Origin: a virus
Strand: one strand, 5' to 3'
Virus record (IMG/VR): IMGVR_UViG_3300032560_000080
Coordinates: 1-31,817 of that record
Length of the DNA stretch: 31,817 bases
The translations under genes were made by a program, and so were the position numbers. Each line of letters opens with the position of its first letter. Position 1 is the stretch's first letter. The notes under the pieces are model-generated. The model was not told the origin of the DNA. It ran no database searches and saw nothing but the letters and a program-made list of their open reading frames with translations. Positions 9,722 through 17,437 of this stretch are shown here, one piece after another.

Positions 9722-9754
9722 CTAGGAAGGCCGGTTGTTTGTCAGCCTTCCTAG
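9722..9754 (-). other. 10-bp perfect hairpin between tail tube and chaperone genes
   Basis: CTAGGAAGGC (9722-9731) is the exact reverse complement of GCCTTCCTAG (9745-9754), with a 13-base loop. It lies in the 56-base gap after the tail-tube stop and just before the next start. No run of T follows on the minus strand, so it is not a typical intrinsic terminator. It could be a partial terminator, an RNA-processing site or a 3' end protecting the abundant tube mRNA. Confidence 0.6.
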
Positions 9755-9770
9755 TTGATATACTGCAGGA

Positions 9771-10181
9771 TTAGGTGATCTGCGGGTAGTTGATACACTT
9801 GAGCGTTACTTTGGTAGCGCTAGTGTTCTCTTCGCGAATCAATACGTTTTGTACGATCCAAAAGCTTCCGCTAAAAGGACCGTCTGCTCCGATACTAACC
9901 ATGCTAGCACGGTCAGGAACGCTAGTATTGATGGTAATTGGTGCCGAACCTGAAAAGGTTGAGCCCGAATCAGCCACATAGTATTCCAAAGTAGCTTGCT
10001 GCGTCGGGTTATACCCTATCCAGGTCACTACATTGCCACGCTGATCGCGAATTTCCTGCTCGTCGATCTTAAGTTCATTTTCGATTGATTGAAATATTCC
10101 GATCGCATTGGTGACTGTGACAGCGGTAGCGCCCAATCCCCAATGCAGGTCGATTCCGTACTCGGTAAATGCATTTGCCAT
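9771..10181 (-). CDS. major tail tube protein (136 aa)
   Basis: A short beta-rich protein starting MANAFTEYGIDLHWGLG. A central segment, EIRDQRGNVVTWIGYNPTQQ (about 43-62), matches the common tail-tube pattern in which an acidic, charged loop is followed by a Tyr-Pro turn and a beta strand. Its place downstream of the tail terminator and upstream of chaperone and tape measure is canonical for the major tail protein. AGGAG lies about 12 bases before the ATG, a longer spacing than usual. It is short for the family, which is often 130 to 250 residues. The family is inferred from pattern and synteny. Confidence 0.7.
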   Translation of the reverse strand: MANAFTEYGIDLHWGLGATAVTVTNAIGIFQSIENELKIDEQEIRDQRGNVVTWIGYNPTQQATLEYYVADSGSTFSGSAPITINTSVPDRASMVSIGADGPFSGSFWIVQNVLIREENTSATKVTLKCINYPQIT

Positions 10182-10187
10182 AATGAG

Positions 10188-10706
10188 TTATACTCCTATT
10201 TGATTGTTAATTGGGGATACGGCCCCGTGGTCCGTTTTTGCAATTGAATCAGCCAGTTCATGTTTTTCAACATACTTGGCTAATTTCAATATCAAAATTT
10301 TATCTTCAAGTAACAGGCCCAAGGCAGTGTTACAATGATTACATAAAAGTGCGCGAATCTTACCATTTTTATGGTTGTGATCGACTGCTAGCGCTTTTTT
10401 AAATTCTGCCTGATGCTTATTACATACTGCGCATTTTCCTTCTTGTGCGGCAAACATAGCATTATAATCTTCCAAAGATAAACCATAGCCATATTTAAGC
10501 TTATAGTCTATTATCTTGTCTTTATTAAGGGTAACATAGTTCTTCATTTTTGCCAATCTGCCAATTCTATTCTTAGCGTAACCTTTGGCTTCAATTGCTC
10601 GGACTCTGTCTTTATTTTCATCAGTCCATTTCTTATCATAGGCGGCATGTTTCTTGGCAAAATCAGGATTAAGTTTGACCTTTTGATATTGTTCTCTAGT
10701 AGGCAT
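10188..10706 (-). CDS. HNH endonuclease, endonuclease VII type
   Basis: A 172-residue protein with a C-terminal nuclease domain. It has CAVC (Cys92, Cys95), the catalytic segment VDHNH (Asp109, His110, His112), NGKIRALLC and CNHCN (Cys122, Cys125, Asn126). This is the treble-clef zinc and HNH arrangement of the recombination endonuclease VII family. The N-terminal half is Lys-rich and helical and probably binds DNA. It interrupts the otherwise continuous tail module between tail terminator and tail tube, typical of a free-standing homing endonuclease, though a resolvase-like role in packaging is also possible. Its start overlaps the stop region of the upstream gene (TGAGTTATG). Confidence 0.9.
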   Translation of the reverse strand: MPTREQYQKVKLNPDFAKKHAAYDKKWTDENKDRVRAIEAKGYAKNRIGRLAKMKNYVTLNKDKIIDYKLKYGYGLSLEDYNAMFAAQEGKCAVCNKHQAEFKKALAVDHNHKNGKIRALLCNHCNTALGLLLEDKILILKLAKYVEKHELADSIAKTDHGAVSPINNQIGV

Positions 10707-10709
10707 AAC

Positions 10710-11159
10710 TCAGGCTGATGGTATTAAGGCACCGATCATGCGAAGGGTGATCTCATTTATCAACGTATCTTCATTGGTAGCATGTTTCATGTCCAATGTC
10801 TGCACCTGGCATATGCTGATATTGTAAGCCGGGTTGGTAAAATTAGCCTTGGCTCGGTCAGTATCAACGAATTCATTGAATACATTTTCAGCCAAAGTGC
10901 CTAAACTAGTAGTATCGGCAGCCATTTCTTTCACGAATACGGTTACATTGAACTCGTAGACTCGGCTGAATGGAATTATTTCATTAGCCTGGTCAGCCGA
11001 TACTACGATAATCGGTGCCGTATTCAGATCTTGATTGGATACGCCGGTAAAACACGTATATGATCCGGTATAGAGCATGCTAGCTGTGTTAGTTTTGCAA
11101 CTAGTCAGATAGCTGGCAATGCTGGTTTCCAGACAATATGATGGTGCCAAGATAGGCAT
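10710..11159 (-). CDS. tail terminator / tail completion protein candidate (149 aa)
   Basis: The protein begins MPILAPSYCLETSIASYL and has alternating helix and strand segments, including SRVYEFNVTVFVKEMA (about 84-99) and a final NEITLRMIGALIPSA. Size, predicted alpha/beta mix and its place after the neck genes and before the tube suit the lambda gpU-like tail terminator that caps the tube. No catalytic motif is visible. The assignment is mainly from order in the module. Confidence 0.55.
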   Translation of the reverse strand: MPILAPSYCLETSIASYLTSCKTNTASMLYTGSYTCFTGVSNQDLNTAPIIVVSADQANEIIPFSRVYEFNVTVFVKEMAADTTSLGTLAENVFNEFVDTDRAKANFTNPAYNISICQVQTLDMKHATNEDTLINEITLRMIGALIPSA

Positions 11160-11168
11160 ATGGATTAC

Positions 11169-11534
11169 TTATAGATAGCTTACCAAAGAATAACTTAAAG
11201 ATACAGGAGAATGTGCTCCGACTGCCTTGGCATAGACATTGGCGCTTCCACTATAAGTAAGCAAAGCATTGTCACCAGGTTGTAATAGTGATGCATAGCT
11301 GGCCGTCTGATTCAGTGCAATATATACTGAACTGGTCAAATCATTATTACTGAATGTACCTAGTCGGAAGTCAATATTGGTACCTTGCGGCAAAAGCGTC
11401 CATGATCCGGTCACCAGGTTAATGGTAGCCGTGACTGCCCCGCTACCGCTGATAGTTGGCGCATCATTCAAGGTAACGATTGAACGTTGGCTATAGTTTG
11501 TTATTGTCAGAGTTCCGGCGATATTGACTTGCAT
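11169..11534 (-). CDS. small beta-rich structural protein (121 aa)
   Basis: The start MQVNIAGTLTITNYSQ is preceded by AAGGATAATC, a good Shine-Dalgarno sequence at short spacing. The protein is Ser/Thr/Asn-rich with predicted strands throughout and no cysteine, and lacks recognisable motifs. It sits between a gp10-like neck protein and the tail terminator candidate. A head decoration, neck or minor tail role is possible. I do not recognise the family. Confidence 0.62.
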   Translation of the reverse strand: MQVNIAGTLTITNYSQRSIVTLNDAPTISGSGAVTATINLVTGSWTLLPQGTNIDFRLGTFSNNDLTSSVYIALNQTASYASLLQPGDNALLTYSGSANVYAKAVGAHSPVSLSYSLVSYL

Positions 11535-11542
11535 GATTATCC

Positions 11543-12226
11543 TTAGGTTTGGCGCTTGTTGATTCTTTCAAATTCTTCGTTAAACTTACGGGTTATGTAA
11601 GTTCGCATACTGGCTGTTTCCAATGCGATACCTTTATCCAGGCCTTGTTTTAGCAATGGATGAACAGTCTTGGTATCCTGTTTGCCCGATCCGACTGTAT
11701 TTCCTATTTCACCCCAGGTTTTGACTCGGTCCGGCTTGGCATAAATACAATATCCTTTTGGTTTGCCATATTCCTTGACGCCCATGGGTTTCTTCGGGGC
11801 AAATCGTTTTACGAATTTAAGATTATCAGAATTGCGCTTGTTCCAATAATCCAAAGTTTTCAGAGCCGGAATCCATCCTGATCTGAGAAATTGAGTGCGG
11901 CTTTGCTGGGCTCGAACCAGCTTATCAACCGCCTTGGCCATCTTTACACCGGTTAATCCCTTCTTACCAGCCTTGCCTAGCTTGCTATTCACCAGGATCG
12001 CAGCCAAAGGTACGTTCTTGGTTATCCTGGCCGGTTGCATCAGTTTGTTTCTAATGCCGTCCTTGGTAGCAGTCTTGGTTTGTCCCATCGCCTGCAAAGC
12101 TACGAAATATAGCTTACCGTTGATGATTTCACTAGGCTGCTTCTTTTGCCAGGTCATATACTCGGCAAAAACCTTGTCAAATTCCTTCTGATTATCAGAA
12201 ACTCTGACATTGAACAATGATGACAT
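11543..12226 (-). CDS. neck / minor tail protein, HK97 gp10-like candidate (227 aa)
   Basis: A very basic, Lys-rich protein with N-terminal helices (SDNQKEFDKVFAEYMTWQK) and a middle segment KATKDGIRNKL (about 53-65). HK97 gp10-like head-tail joining proteins share high Lys content and a position just before the tail terminator. The C-terminal part, with RTYITRKFNEEFERINKRQ, is helical. The start is ATG at 12226, with GAGAGG about 10 bases upstream. The family call is tentative; no motif proves it. Confidence 0.55.
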   Translation of the reverse strand: MSSLFNVRVSDNQKEFDKVFAEYMTWQKKQPSEIINGKLYFVALQAMGQTKTATKDGIRNKLMQPARITKNVPLAAILVNSKLGKAGKKGLTGVKMAKAVDKLVRAQQSRTQFLRSGWIPALKTLDYWNKRNSDNLKFVKRFAPKKPMGVKEYGKPKGYCIYAKPDRVKTWGEIGNTVGSGKQDTKTVHPLLKQGLDKGIALETASMRTYITRKFNEEFERINKRQT

Positions 12227-12229
12227 AGC

Positions 12230-12586
12230 TTAAATGCCTCTCTGTACACAAACTCCGGTCATACGGAAACTTACATTAACCGGATCAGCTTCAACCGTAT
12301 CAATACGATATTGTTTGCCATCAATACTATAGGTGATCTTTTGCTGAGGTTGTGGCAATACATTCAAGGGAAATACATAGCTACCATCCGTATTCACTGT
12401 TCTTACGGTAGCTTTGATACCTTGCTCCAGTTGAAAACCACCAGTCTCCAATTGACGGGCATAGGTGGTCATGCTGGGAATGAAATTATAAGTGTTACTA
12501 TTCCAGGTAAAGGTCGGATTGCCCATTTGACATTCAATCAGGCTCAAATCCTCGACTTTTATCTGCTGGTATTCATTCAGTGTCAT
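12230..12586 (-). CDS. head-tail connector candidate (118 aa)
   Basis: The protein begins MTLNEYQQIKVEDLSL and is beta-rich in its second half, with QKITYSIDGKQYRIDTVEAD (about 85-104) and the ending VCVQRGI. This resembles lambda FII or similar head completion and stopper proteins, in which a small beta domain caps the connector. It is the first gene after the capsid terminator. The 93 bases between it and the capsid gene are occupied mainly by that terminator. The stop is TAA, 3 bases before the next start. Identification is by position and fold impression only. Confidence 0.5.
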   Translation of the reverse strand: MTLNEYQQIKVEDLSLIECQMGNPTFTWNSNTYNFIPSMTTYARQLETGGFQLEQGIKATVRTVNTDGSYVFPLNVLPQPQQKITYSIDGKQYRIDTVEADPVNVSFRMTGVCVQRGI

Positions 12587-12628
12587 ACCAATAGTATATA
12601 GCAGTTGTGTATCAGTGTCAATTTTACC

Positions 12629-12663
12629 AAAAAAGAACCCCTGGCCGATGAAGACCAGGGGTT
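12629..12663 (-). terminator. intrinsic terminator after the major capsid gene
   Basis: Read on the minus strand, AACCCCTGG (12663-12655) pairs perfectly with CCAGGGGTT (12644-12636) across a 10-base loop. After one C, six T residues follow (12634-12629). It starts 17 bases downstream of the capsid stop, so it would separate abundant capsid mRNA from the connector and tail genes. No comparable T run exists on the plus strand. Confidence 0.9.
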
Positions 12664-12679
12664 GTGAATTAGCTAACTA

Positions 12680-13660
12680 TTATACACCTGATGCGGAGAT
12701 CAGAGGCACAATGGCGTTAGTGTTACCGACAGCGGAACCGAACAGCGAATACACGCCGAGACGGATTGCCGGAGCAGCCGTATCAAAGGCGAGGATGAAC
12801 TGAACCGGGAATCCGGAGGTCGGATCGGTATAGTTATAGGTTTCCATCAAAGGAATGTCCTGGGTGATCGGAGTACGAGCAGCGAAGGCCAGACCTGACT
12901 TGTGACCGGCGAAACCAAACAGACCGCCATTAGCAGCAACCTTGCCACCACCATATGGGAGCGAACCATTGGCACCAATACGGGCGTAAGGGAAGGCATT
13001 GAAACCAGCCATATACAGACCAGGGTTGGCGCTGTTGATGATGGTACCGTCAGCCTTCTGATAACCGTTATAGCGAACGATTGACTGATCGCCATAGACG
13101 TATTGCTGATAGAGCTGTGAGGTCAAGTTCTGATAAGCATTCGGATTGATCACAACATAGCGATTACCCTGGGGAATTTCCAGGTTTGACAGGCTAGTTG
13201 CAACGGATTGCAAGCTGTTCGAACCGGTGAAACTGAACAGGCTGGAGCTATTGACAGTCACTACATTGGCAAACGAAGCCGTAGTAACGTTGTTCATCAA
13301 ACTGATGGTAATACCGTTGGCTACGCGGGCACTGAGCATACCACCGAAGGTATTGAACAGTTGCTGCTCGCCAATGGTTGCCCATTGCGTAGTTGTAAAC
13401 TTATGGTCACCACCTGAGGTAGCCAAGTTGACAGTCACGGCCGAGCTGGTTGCATTCTGGCTTTCCCAACCGCTATCGAGGTTGTTGAGAGAGCTTCCGA
13501 ACACAGTGGTCGGAATACGGGTGATTACCGCTGTTCCTTGCTGTGCGATTGAGGAGTCGAAGTCCTCGGTATACATGTCGCGGGGCGGCATGTTAGCCAT
13601 GAAGGCTGGAATGGTCTTGTAAGCATATACTTCAAGAAAACCATTTAGTGAATTTGCCAT
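12680..13660 (-). CDS. major capsid protein, P22 coat-like (326 aa)
   Basis: A 326-residue protein beginning MANSLNGFLEVYAYKTIPA. It has the hallmarks of HK97-fold coats of the P22 gene 5 type: an N-terminal helix, an early segment with TAVITRIPTTVFG (about 38-50), QWATIGEQQLFNTFGGMLSA (about 92-111) and a late segment RYVVINPNAYQNL (about 168-180). Its position after protease and scaffold candidates and its dedicated terminator support it. AAAGGAT lies 6 bases before ATG, the best Shine-Dalgarno in the genome, preceded by a 127-base untranslated stretch, consistent with very high expression. P22-type coats are established GroEL/ES clients, which makes the GroES-like gene at 25640-25897 relevant. 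The exact family was not confirmed by alignment. Confidence 0.85.
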   Translation of the reverse strand: MANSLNGFLEVYAYKTIPAFMANMPPRDMYTEDFDSSIAQQGTAVITRIPTTVFGSSLNNLDSGWESQNATSSAVTVNLATSGGDHKFTTTQWATIGEQQLFNTFGGMLSARVANGITISLMNNVTTASFANVVTVNSSSLFSFTGSNSLQSVATSLSNLEIPQGNRYVVINPNAYQNLTSQLYQQYVYGDQSIVRYNGYQKADGTIINSANPGLYMAGFNAFPYARIGANGSLPYGGGKVAANGGLFGFAGHKSGLAFAARTPITQDIPLMETYNYTDPTSGFPVQFILAFDTAAPAIRLGVYSLFGSAVGNTNAIVPLISASGV

Positions 13661-13666
13661 ATAATT

Positions 13667-13673
13667 ATCCTTT
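13667..13673 (-). promoter_or_regulatory. strong ribosome binding site of the capsid gene
   Basis: The minus strand reads AAAGGAT, then 6 bases, then the ATG at 13660. It is one of the few well-placed Shine-Dalgarno sequences in this genome, where many genes have AT-rich leaders with none. Confidence 0.75.
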
Positions 13674-13787
13674 GTTTTGCCTAATGTTAGATTAGACGTT
13701 GGTTAAATTGTGGTACGATCTTTATTCTTTTGACCGTCGGTAACCAGATTACTCTGTCAACGCAGCCCTTTGCTGAGTTGTACTAAA

Positions 13788-14216
13788 TTAGACGGCTCCT
13801 TTGACGAAGCCGGTAATGACTTTTTCATTGGCACGGAAGAATGTATCCTTTTCCGCACCGCTAAGACTCATGAACTTGGAATAGATCCCGGATGGAGAAC
13901 TGTCTGAATTGGAACGTCCGATCTCTTCCGGTGCGAATTGCTTCACCCCGATGTCAGCCAAGGCTTTGTTAACCTTGCGATTGACTGATTTGCGTTCCTG
14001 TTCCAGTTCGTTTTTCAACGCCAGTACATCCTGGCTATGTTTCTTTTCCATAGCAGCCAACTGATGCTCATAACCGGATTTGACTCCGACGAAGGCTGAA
14101 ATGGTCTGACGGTAATTGGCGTTTTCATTTTTAAGCAATGACACTTCGTTCTGCAGAGCATTATGAGTGTTCTGCAGAGCTTCGAGTGCTTTGCTGTCTT
14201 TACTAGAAAACAACAT
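13788..14216 (-). CDS. coiled-coil protein, scaffold candidate (142 aa)
   Basis: The protein starts MLFSSKDSKALEALQN. Residues about 8-95 form a strong heptad-like coiled coil (ALQNEVSLLKNENANYRQ and DVLALKNELEQERKS). A short Ser-rich linker and a small C-terminal helical part (PSGIYSKFMSLSGAEKDTFF) follow. Its location directly upstream of the capsid gene and its helical character fit a scaffolding protein or a fragment of one. In many lambda-like phages the scaffold overlaps the protease gene; here it is separate. The role is inferred. Confidence 0.65.
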   Translation of the reverse strand: MLFSSKDSKALEALQNTHNALQNEVSLLKNENANYRQTISAFVGVKSGYEHQLAAMEKKHSQDVLALKNELEQERKSVNRKVNKALADIGVKQFAPEEIGRSNSDSSPSGIYSKFMSLSGAEKDTFFRANEKVITGFVKGAV

Positions 14217-14221
14217 ATTGA

Positions 14222-14917
14222 TTAGATTTTGATATTGGAAGGCAATGGAATGCCAGCGCCAGCCTTTTTGGCAGGCAATTCAACCGAGGTGGCCAGCTGT
14301 TTGCCGTTAAGCAAAGGATGGGACTGCAACTCGTTGATAATTGAAGTCATGTTCTTCTCCCACTTAGACTTGGGAATCTCTTTGCGGCCTAACAGCTGGT
14401 CGAGAGATACTTTGCTATTGAGAATGCGGGCAGCTTTCTTAGCCGGAGTTTCGTCCTCTTCCTTGTCGTCTTTCTTGTCTTCAGCCTTGCCATAAGTACC
14501 ATCATAGGTTCCACCAGTGCCTTGTTCTTTCTTAGGCTCTGCGTCCTCGGCTTTGACGGCATCCACTACCGATGTCTCTTCTTTCTTAGGCTCTTCTGCT
14601 TCAGCTTTGCCCTTGGCTACTTTACCAGTGCCGGCACAATGCGAACAAGATACCTGGTCATGGACTTCATCCTTGCCGGTGTCAGGCTTGTTACCGCCGA
14701 CATTGGAGTCCTTCACAATAGCTTCCGCCTTAACAGCGTCGACTACGGATGTCTCTTCTTTCTTAGGTTCTTTGTCTTCAGCTTTTACGCCATCGACAAC
14801 GGAGGTTTCCACTTTCTTAGCGTCATCCTCAGCCTTGCCATAAGTACCATCATAGGTACCTTGGGCCTTGGCTTTGAGATTGGGACTGACTAGTTTGGTG
14901 ACGAATACGTTCTTCAT
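14222..14917 (-). CDS. acidic repeat protein with half DnaJ-type zinc motif (231 aa)
   Basis: A low-complexity Lys/Glu/Ala-rich protein between the S49 protease and the coiled-coil scaffold candidate. It contains internal repeats: KKEETSVVDAVKAE-type units at about 35-48, 52-65 and 111-125, and GTYDGTYGKAED at 20-31 and again at 136-147. Between them lies CSHCAGTGKV (91-100), matching half of the CxxCxGxG zinc motif of DnaJ. The compact end (about 160-231) is helical, with KVSLDQLLGRKEIPKSKWEK. Position suggests a head-morphogenesis role, perhaps a scaffold or protease substrate cleaved at the linkers. No family was recognised. Confidence 0.7.
   Translation of the reverse strand: MKNVFVTKLVSPNLKAKAQGTYDGTYGKAEDDAKKVETSVVDGVKAEDKEPKKEETSVVDAVKAEAIVKDSNVGGNKPDTGKDEVHDQVSCSHCAGTGKVAKGKAEAEEPKKEETSVVDAVKAEDAEPKKEQGTGGTYDGTYGKAEDKKDDKEEDETPAKKAARILNSKVSLDQLLGRKEIPKSKWEKNMTSIINELQSHPLLNGKQLATSVELPAKKAGAGIPLPSNIKI
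14481..14509. repeat. 29-bp direct repeat, copy 1
   Basis: This 29-base segment is identical to 14829-14857. It encodes the GTYDGTYGKAED block near the C-terminal side of the acidic repeat protein. Identity at the nucleotide level as well as in protein suggests a recent duplication or gene conversion. Confidence 0.85.
14829..14857. repeat. 29-bp direct repeat, copy 2
   Basis: Second copy of the repeat at 14481-14509, in the same orientation and reading frame, 348 bases apart. It encodes the block near the N-terminus of the acidic repeat protein. Confidence 0.85.
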
Positions 14918-14953
14918 AGATTGGTTTGCTAATTGTTAAATTGTTTGCTGCGT

Positions 14954-15799
14954 TTACAGGGAATTGATGAACTCAACGACATTTTCAGTTACTGCATCCA
15001 CCAAACCTAGCTCAAAAGCCTGGCTACCTTCATAGGATAGGCCTTCTAATGATTCCTCCTTTACTTCAGGACGGTTGGCTTTGATTACATCTTTGAATGC
15101 CTGCTGCTGTTTCGTTACGTCTGCCTGTAAAATAGCTCGTTCTTCATCGGTCAGGCTCATATGACGGTGACCCATTAACTTGAACTTGCCGGAATAGATG
15201 GAATTGATTTTAATCCCTTCATTCTCTAGTTTAACCGATTCATCAGGTAAAAGCAAGTATACGCCTACATTGCCGATTGATGCCGATAACGTCATACCGA
15301 TGGCTCGACATTGCGAAGCCAGCCAATATGCCGCTGAAGCACATTGCGTCTCAGTCCAGGCATAGACCGGTTTGATTGTTTTGTCGATGTTACGGATCTT
15401 ATTGCCTAATTCATGAATACCGGTAGTCTCGCCACCAGGGGAAGAGAAATTGATGATAATGCAAGATACTGATGGATCGGCTGCCAATACATCCAAAGAC
15501 TGGGAGATTCTATCTATGTTGACCAAGCCTAGCATCTCTTCTTCATCTTCACCGGCGCCTTTGACCATGATGCCGCATATGTTAAGCAATGCAATATCTC
15601 CGGTTTCTACAGATGGTATATCATTATTAGTGTTAGTACCAAGTGCTTTGGTTACGATTGAATTGCCATAGATAAGCCCTTTAAGGCCGCCATAGTTTAT
15701 CTCGCTAAGCTGTCCGATCGAATTATACAGACTGCGAAAACCGGCAGTGGAAATCATCCATTTGCCTTGCAGCTTGGATTGCAGATTGGTCATATTCAT
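14954..15799 (-). CDS. S49-family head maturation protease (281 aa)
   Basis: A ClpP-fold serine protease like lambda gpC and SppA. INFSSPGGETTGIHEL (116-131) supplies the oxyanion-hole glycines, CASAAYWLAS (153-162) carries the predicted nucleophile Ser155, and SGKFK (203-207) carries the candidate general base Lys205. These enzymes cleave scaffold and portal or coat termini during prohead maturation. The ATG at 15799 overlaps the portal stop by ATGA and is preceded by AAGGAAAACCT, so translation is coupled to the portal. An alternative ATG lies two codons in. Unlike lambda C, no scaffold is fused at the C-terminus: the protein ends shortly after the protease domain. Confidence 0.9.
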   Translation of the reverse strand: MNMTNLQSKLQGKWMISTAGFRSLYNSIGQLSEINYGGLKGLIYGNSIVTKALGTNTNNDIPSVETGDIALLNICGIMVKGAGEDEEEMLGLVNIDRISQSLDVLAADPSVSCIIINFSSPGGETTGIHELGNKIRNIDKTIKPVYAWTETQCASAAYWLASQCRAIGMTLSASIGNVGVYLLLPDESVKLENEGIKINSIYSGKFKLMGHRHMSLTDEERAILQADVTKQQQAFKDVIKANRPEVKEESLEGLSYEGSQAFELGLVDAVTENVVEFINSL

Positions 15800-17433
15800 A
15801 GGTTTTCCTTGTCAGTAAGTCCAGTACCTTCATCGTAAGGTATCTTATCCATGGCCAGATCTTCACGCAAACTGTTGATGACTAGTTTAATATCAGTATC
15901 GGTTGCCTTGGCTATGTTTTGGGCAGTTTGAAAGAATAATGTCTTTTCATCTTCAATTTCTTTCATGAAATCGACGATATTCTTATTTCGTTTGGATAGG
16001 ATCTCAGTCAATGATTTCAGACCGGCTTGATAGTCGGATACATCAGATTGGCGATCATAACCATCATTAAGGGTAAAGGCGGCTGGATGGGTAAAAGTGA
16101 ACAGTCCATATAGGCTTTCTTCATCATTAGGAGGCAGATCTCCATTCTTGATTGCTTTTGCCACGGCCCAAGAACAGATGAAAGCAGCCCACTTATCGAG
16201 GATCTTCTGGCGGTAATTGATCGAACTGTTGAATAGCTTGCCAACTCCATCACTCATACGGCCGCTGATCTTCTCCGGGCTGAATAGCAATGGATGAGGA
16301 ACCCCGATGGCTTGCAATACATGAGATTCAAGTCTAGTGATATATTCCTGGGTTTCACCGGCAGGAGTATTGCTGGCCAGGCTTTTGATATCACCACCGG
16401 ATGCATTCACATATTTGATCGTCGGACCGGTGACAATCTTAAGACCTTTGGTCGCTGATTGTGCTCCGTTGGCAATACCGGGATAAAGTCCGATATCATT
16501 GCTTTCGGCCAACATCGAAGCATAGGAATTATTATCTTCCAACGGTCCTTCACCGTTGGGAGTCTTTTCGACCAAGGCTACCATGGATTCGATCTTGAGC
16601 TTCTCCACCATATAGTCCTGGATTTCTTGCAAGCTAAGACCGGTCAATACTGCCGAGCTTATGCTGGGGAATCCACGGCCACGATCAAAGAAACGAGGAT
16701 CATAGATTAGTTGGGCGTCCTTGGTGGAGAAAAACTGGTTACCTTGATTACCGAGCAATGAATTCACCATGTTATTAGGATTCATGACATTATATCCTAC
16801 TGGTCCGCCTTGGTAATCATATACTACACCATCACTGACTATGGTATTCGGCAATGGTCCGGCAGTAGGAGTGTTTTCCGAACTAGGTGTGACAAAGAAA
16901 GTATCCTGCTGGTTCTTGGAATTGCGACTGCTGATACGATGACTGGGGACGATCTGAATCTTAGGATTACCGGATTCATCTTCACCATAGATACAAAGCA
17001 TATCACCGTCCTGATCCAACATCATGCTGGCAACGAACATTGTGGTTGTAAAATCGAAAGTAGGACCGCGTTTGTTGCAGTTAGGATAGAACTCATTGGT
17101 TAGCCAAGTAGTAGCCAGCTTGCCCCATTCCTTGTTGTTTCCCTGATACTGAGGAAGATAAGCTGATCCGACACTATACAAAGCTAGCATTCGAATGGCG
17201 GAATAGACCCAACCGGTTTGGGCACATAACTCCCTAGACCAACGACAGATGAAATCACGGGTAAGATTGGATGCGCCTAGCTCGGAATCTTGATTGACAT
17301 AAAATCGGCTTCTGTAGCGTTGCTGATTAGGGTATTCATAGATAGAGCTAAATTGAGCAAACCCTTGCTTCTTAACACTAGGTGCAATGTTAAGCGGCTT
17401 TCCGTGTTCATTAAGTAATTTGTTCTTTAGCAT
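15796..17433 (-). CDS. portal protein, lambda gpB-like (545 aa)
   Basis: The dodecameric portal through which DNA enters the head. The sequence carries features of lambda-type portals: NLTRDFICRWSRELC (about 56-70), TGWVYSAIRML (about 73-83), VAGIG-like replacements at SVGSAYLP, FDRGRGFPSISSAVLTGL (about 248-265), GAQSATKGLKI (about 321-332) and TPAGETQEYITRLE (about 354-367), then HPLLFSPEKISGRMSDG near 385. The length of 545 residues is normal for the family. It is followed directly by the S49 protease with an ATGA overlap and preceded by the gpW-like gene, reproducing the lambda W-B-C order. Confidence 0.92.
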   Translation of the reverse strand: MLKNKLLNEHGKPLNIAPSVKKQGFAQFSSIYEYPNQQRYRSRFYVNQDSELGASNLTRDFICRWSRELCAQTGWVYSAIRMLALYSVGSAYLPQYQGNNKEWGKLATTWLTNEFYPNCNKRGPTFDFTTTMFVASMMLDQDGDMLCIYGEDESGNPKIQIVPSHRISSRNSKNQQDTFFVTPSSENTPTAGPLPNTIVSDGVVYDYQGGPVGYNVMNPNNMVNSLLGNQGNQFFSTKDAQLIYDPRFFDRGRGFPSISSAVLTGLSLQEIQDYMVEKLKIESMVALVEKTPNGEGPLEDNNSYASMLAESNDIGLYPGIANGAQSATKGLKIVTGPTIKYVNASGGDIKSLASNTPAGETQEYITRLESHVLQAIGVPHPLLFSPEKISGRMSDGVGKLFNSSINYRQKILDKWAAFICSWAVAKAIKNGDLPPNDEESLYGLFTFTHPAAFTLNDGYDRQSDVSDYQAGLKSLTEILSKRNKNIVDFMKEIEDEKTLFFQTAQNIAKATDTDIKLVINSLREDLAMDKIPYDEGTGLTDKENL

Positions 17434-17437
17434 AGTA

